From Bacteroidaceae bacterium (lineage in GTDB: Bacteria; Bacteroidota; Bacteroidia; Bacteroidales; Bacteroidaceae), in contig JAFYMV010000049.1 of assembly GCA_017548225.1 (NCBI GenBank), forward strand, positions 1-8,608: a DNA stretch of 8,608 nucleotides, read 5' to 3'. Under the pieces are notes generated by a model. That model saw only the letters and a program-made list of their open reading frames with translations, made no database searches and was not told the origin of the DNA. Below, piece after piece: positions 7,627-8,608 of this stretch. The number at the start of each line of letters is the position of its first letter. Positions within the stretch are counted from its first letter, which is position 1. Position numbers and translations under genes: made by a program.

Positions 7627-7834
7627 AATGCATCCTCCTCTTTCTCCTATATTTTTGATTTAGCCCTTTGGTGTATAATGTCTTCTCTATTAAATAGGGG
7701 AGCTTTTGGCTTTGGGTGGATGGTATAGATGGTTGTACTGCGTAATATCGTAAATGTCTTTCCTTGCATAGTGGGGTGATGGATAAAAAAGAAAGGGAAT
7801 AATATAGCAGTTTACCTATTCTTACGATTCTCCT
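7627..7834. other. AT-rich intergenic stretch without a recognisable gene
   Basis: About 208 nt after the permease stop. I see no open frame with protein character, no tRNA-like fold, no convincing promoter and no strong terminator. Its GC content (about 37% where I counted, 7741-7800) is well below that of the island that follows. Confidence 0.7.
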
Positions 7835-8090
7835 CCTAAGGTAGGCCGACGCTAATACTCCGCGTCGGTTGCGACGACGGGAGATTTATCTCCCCCAAGG
7901 AGGCCGAAGGCTTTTCTCCTCGCAGAGGGGGAGGTGGTATGAACTTGCTGCAGATAATACCCCCTCCGCTTCGCTCCCTGTGGGGCCACCGTCGTGCAGG
8001 GCACTGCACTCCCCTCGCTCGGTACGGCTTGGCATCTAGCCAACCCTCTAAAGACCTCGCTACGCCCCCTAATGTAGGGGGCAATCCTAG
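7835..8090. repeat. GC-rich palindromic intergenic island (likely dispersed repeat element)
   Basis: About 62% GC over 7861-8100 (counted by hand) and a chain of inverted repeats: CCGACGC 7846-7852 / GCGTCGG 7862-7868; GGGAGAT 7879-7885 / ATCTCCC 7888-7894; CTCCCCC 7890-7896 / GGGGGAG 7927-7933, enclosing AGGAG 7898-7902 / CTCCT 7916-7920 and GCC-GAA-GGC 7903-7911; GGAGGTGGTAT 7930-7940 / ATACCCCCTCC 7957-7967 (one mismatch); GTGCAG 7994-7999 / CTGCAC 8004-8009; TTGGC 8029-8033 / GCCAA 8039-8043; GCCCCCTA 8064-8071 / TAGGGGGC 8075-8082. Open frames exist on both strands but have low-complexity Pro/Arg/Ser content and no family resemblance. The best reading is a composite of non-coding palindromic repeats of the kind scattered between genes in Bacteroidales; a structured RNA is the alternative. 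Confidence 0.7.
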
Positions 8091-8118
8091 GTTCAGGGTA
8101 AACATCTATATTATTACC

Positions 8119-8157
8119 AAAAAGAAAAGGCCTCCGTTTCCGGAAGCCTTTTTTCTC
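8119..8157. terminator. Bidirectional rho-independent terminator after rpsP
   Basis: AAAAGGC (8125-8131) pairs with GCCTTTT (8146-8152), and TCCG (8133-8136) with CGGA (8141-8144) around a TTTC loop, with one C/A mismatch (8132/8145). A T-run follows on the plus strand (8149-8154), and the complement of the A-rich 8119-8128 gives a U-rich tract on the minus strand. It lies 25 nt past the rpsP stop, so its main role is ending the rpsP transcript; it would also stop plus-strand readthrough. Confidence 0.88.
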
Positions 8158-8176
8158 TTGTGCTTTAAAGCTTGGC

Positions 8177-8608
8177 TTATGCCTCTTCGGTAGTAGCCTC
8201 TTCAGCTGTTGCCTCAGCAGCAGCTTCAGCCTCTGCCATCTTAGCAGCAGCCTTCTTTTCAGCTACCTTCTGTGCGATAGCCTCGTTCACCTTCTTCTCA
8301 GCTTCGAGAGCGGCCTTAGCAGCATCGCGCTTAGCCTGCTCGTTCTTGCTTACGATAGCGGCGAGGTTAGCCTGCTTGTTGCTCTTCCAAGCCTCGAAAC
8401 GAGCCTGTGCTGTAGCCTCGTCGAAAGCGCCCTTCTTAACACCACCTTGGAGGTGCTTCATCATGTAAACGCCCTCACGAGAAAGGATGTTACGTGCAGT
8501 GTCAGTGGGCTGAGCACCTACACCTACCCAATACATAGCTCTCTCGAAATTCAAATCTACTGTGGCAGGATCGGTGTTGGGGTTGTAAGTACCGATCTTT
8601 TCAATAAA
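8177..8608 (-). CDS. rpsP: 30S ribosomal protein S16 (5' end cut by window edge)
   Basis: S16 is a small-subunit protein needed for 30S assembly. The frame is open from the right edge to TAA at 8177-8179, giving 143 visible residues that begin FIEKIGTYNPNTDPATVDLN. This segment, with WVGVGAQPTDTARNILSR and GVYMMKHLQGG, is the conserved S16 core. About 32 N-terminal residues are outside the window, judging from the usual start of S16. After the core comes KKGAFDEATAQARFEAWKS and then a charged tail of about 70 residues, Lys/Ala/Glu-rich and probably helical, ending acidic (EEATTEEA). E. coli S16 is only 82 residues and lacks it; such tails are known in Bacteroidota S16. The gene is followed 25 nt later by a strong terminator. 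Confidence 0.96.
   Translation of the reverse strand, partial: FIEKIGTYNPNTDPATVDLNFERAMYWVGVGAQPTDTARNILSREGVYMMKHLQGGVKKGAFDEATAQARFEAWKSNKQANLAAIVSKNEQAKRDAAKAALEAEKKVNEAIAQKVAEKKAAAKMAEAEAAAEATAEEATTEEA

Noticed and set aside
7650..7657. TATTTTTG, a match to the -7 promoter element after the permease gene
   Set aside because: No -33 element lies at proper spacing and no gene follows on that strand; an AT-rich chance match.
7994..8043. A possible CRISPR or tRNA-like array in the island hairpins
   Set aside because: The stems differ in sequence and spacing, there are no regularly spaced identical repeats, and no cloverleaf with a CCA-accepting end can be drawn.
7836..8193. Open frames on both strands across the GC-rich island (89, 63 and 84 codons)
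   Set aside because: They coincide with inverted repeats and have low-complexity Pro/Arg/Ser composition; they are probably spurious frames in non-coding repeats.
8172..8468. A 98-codon plus-strand Ala/Ser-rich frame
   Set aside because: It is the antisense of the Ala/Lys/Glu-rich tail of S16.

Overview
The window reads as a stretch of core chromosome from a member of Bacteroidales, most likely Prevotellaceae. The evidence is a YidC of the Bacteroidota type with a large periplasmic domain, a DUF3078 protein (a family known from Bacteroidota), a ribosomal protein S16 with a long Ala/Lys/Glu tail, A/T-rich leaders with no Shine-Dalgarno sequence before any of the five visible starts, and a TAnnTTTG promoter element in front of pyrG. 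The genus assignment is inference.

Layout. Positions 1-1640 (minus strand) hold yidC, complete at its N terminus but running off the left edge near the end of its last membrane helices. A 105-nt spacer with a near-perfect 31-nt palindrome separates it from pyrG (1746-3341, minus), so the two probably form a pyrG-yidC transcription unit. A 196-nt divergent intergenic region carries the pyrG promoter and probably that of the plus-strand genes. On the plus strand follow a secreted DUF3078 beta-strand protein (3538-5058), a fold-type I PLP aminotransferase 29 nt later (5088-6287), and after 100 nt an FtsX/LolC-type ABC permease (6388-7626). Positions 7627-8118 contain no gene: first about 200 nt of AT-rich DNA, then about 250 nt at roughly 62% GC packed with short perfect inverted repeats, which looks like a dispersed palindromic intergenic element. 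A bidirectional terminator (8125-8152) closes rpsP (8177-8608, minus), whose first 30 or so codons lie beyond the right edge.

The genes are mostly housekeeping: membrane-protein insertion (YidC), CTP synthesis (PyrG), amino-acid transamination, envelope functions (DUF3078, permease) and the ribosome (S16). They do not form one pathway.

The observation most worth checking is in pyrG. The synthetase half is intact and the glutaminase half keeps its nucleophilic cysteine and glutamine-binding residues. However, the catalytic His and Glu of the Cys-His-Glu triad are replaced by Tyr506 and Gln508, and the conserved Phe of the oxyanion loop is Ala356. This predicts a CTP synthase that depends on free ammonia or has very weak glutaminase activity. 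The second point of interest is the GC-rich palindromic island before rpsP.
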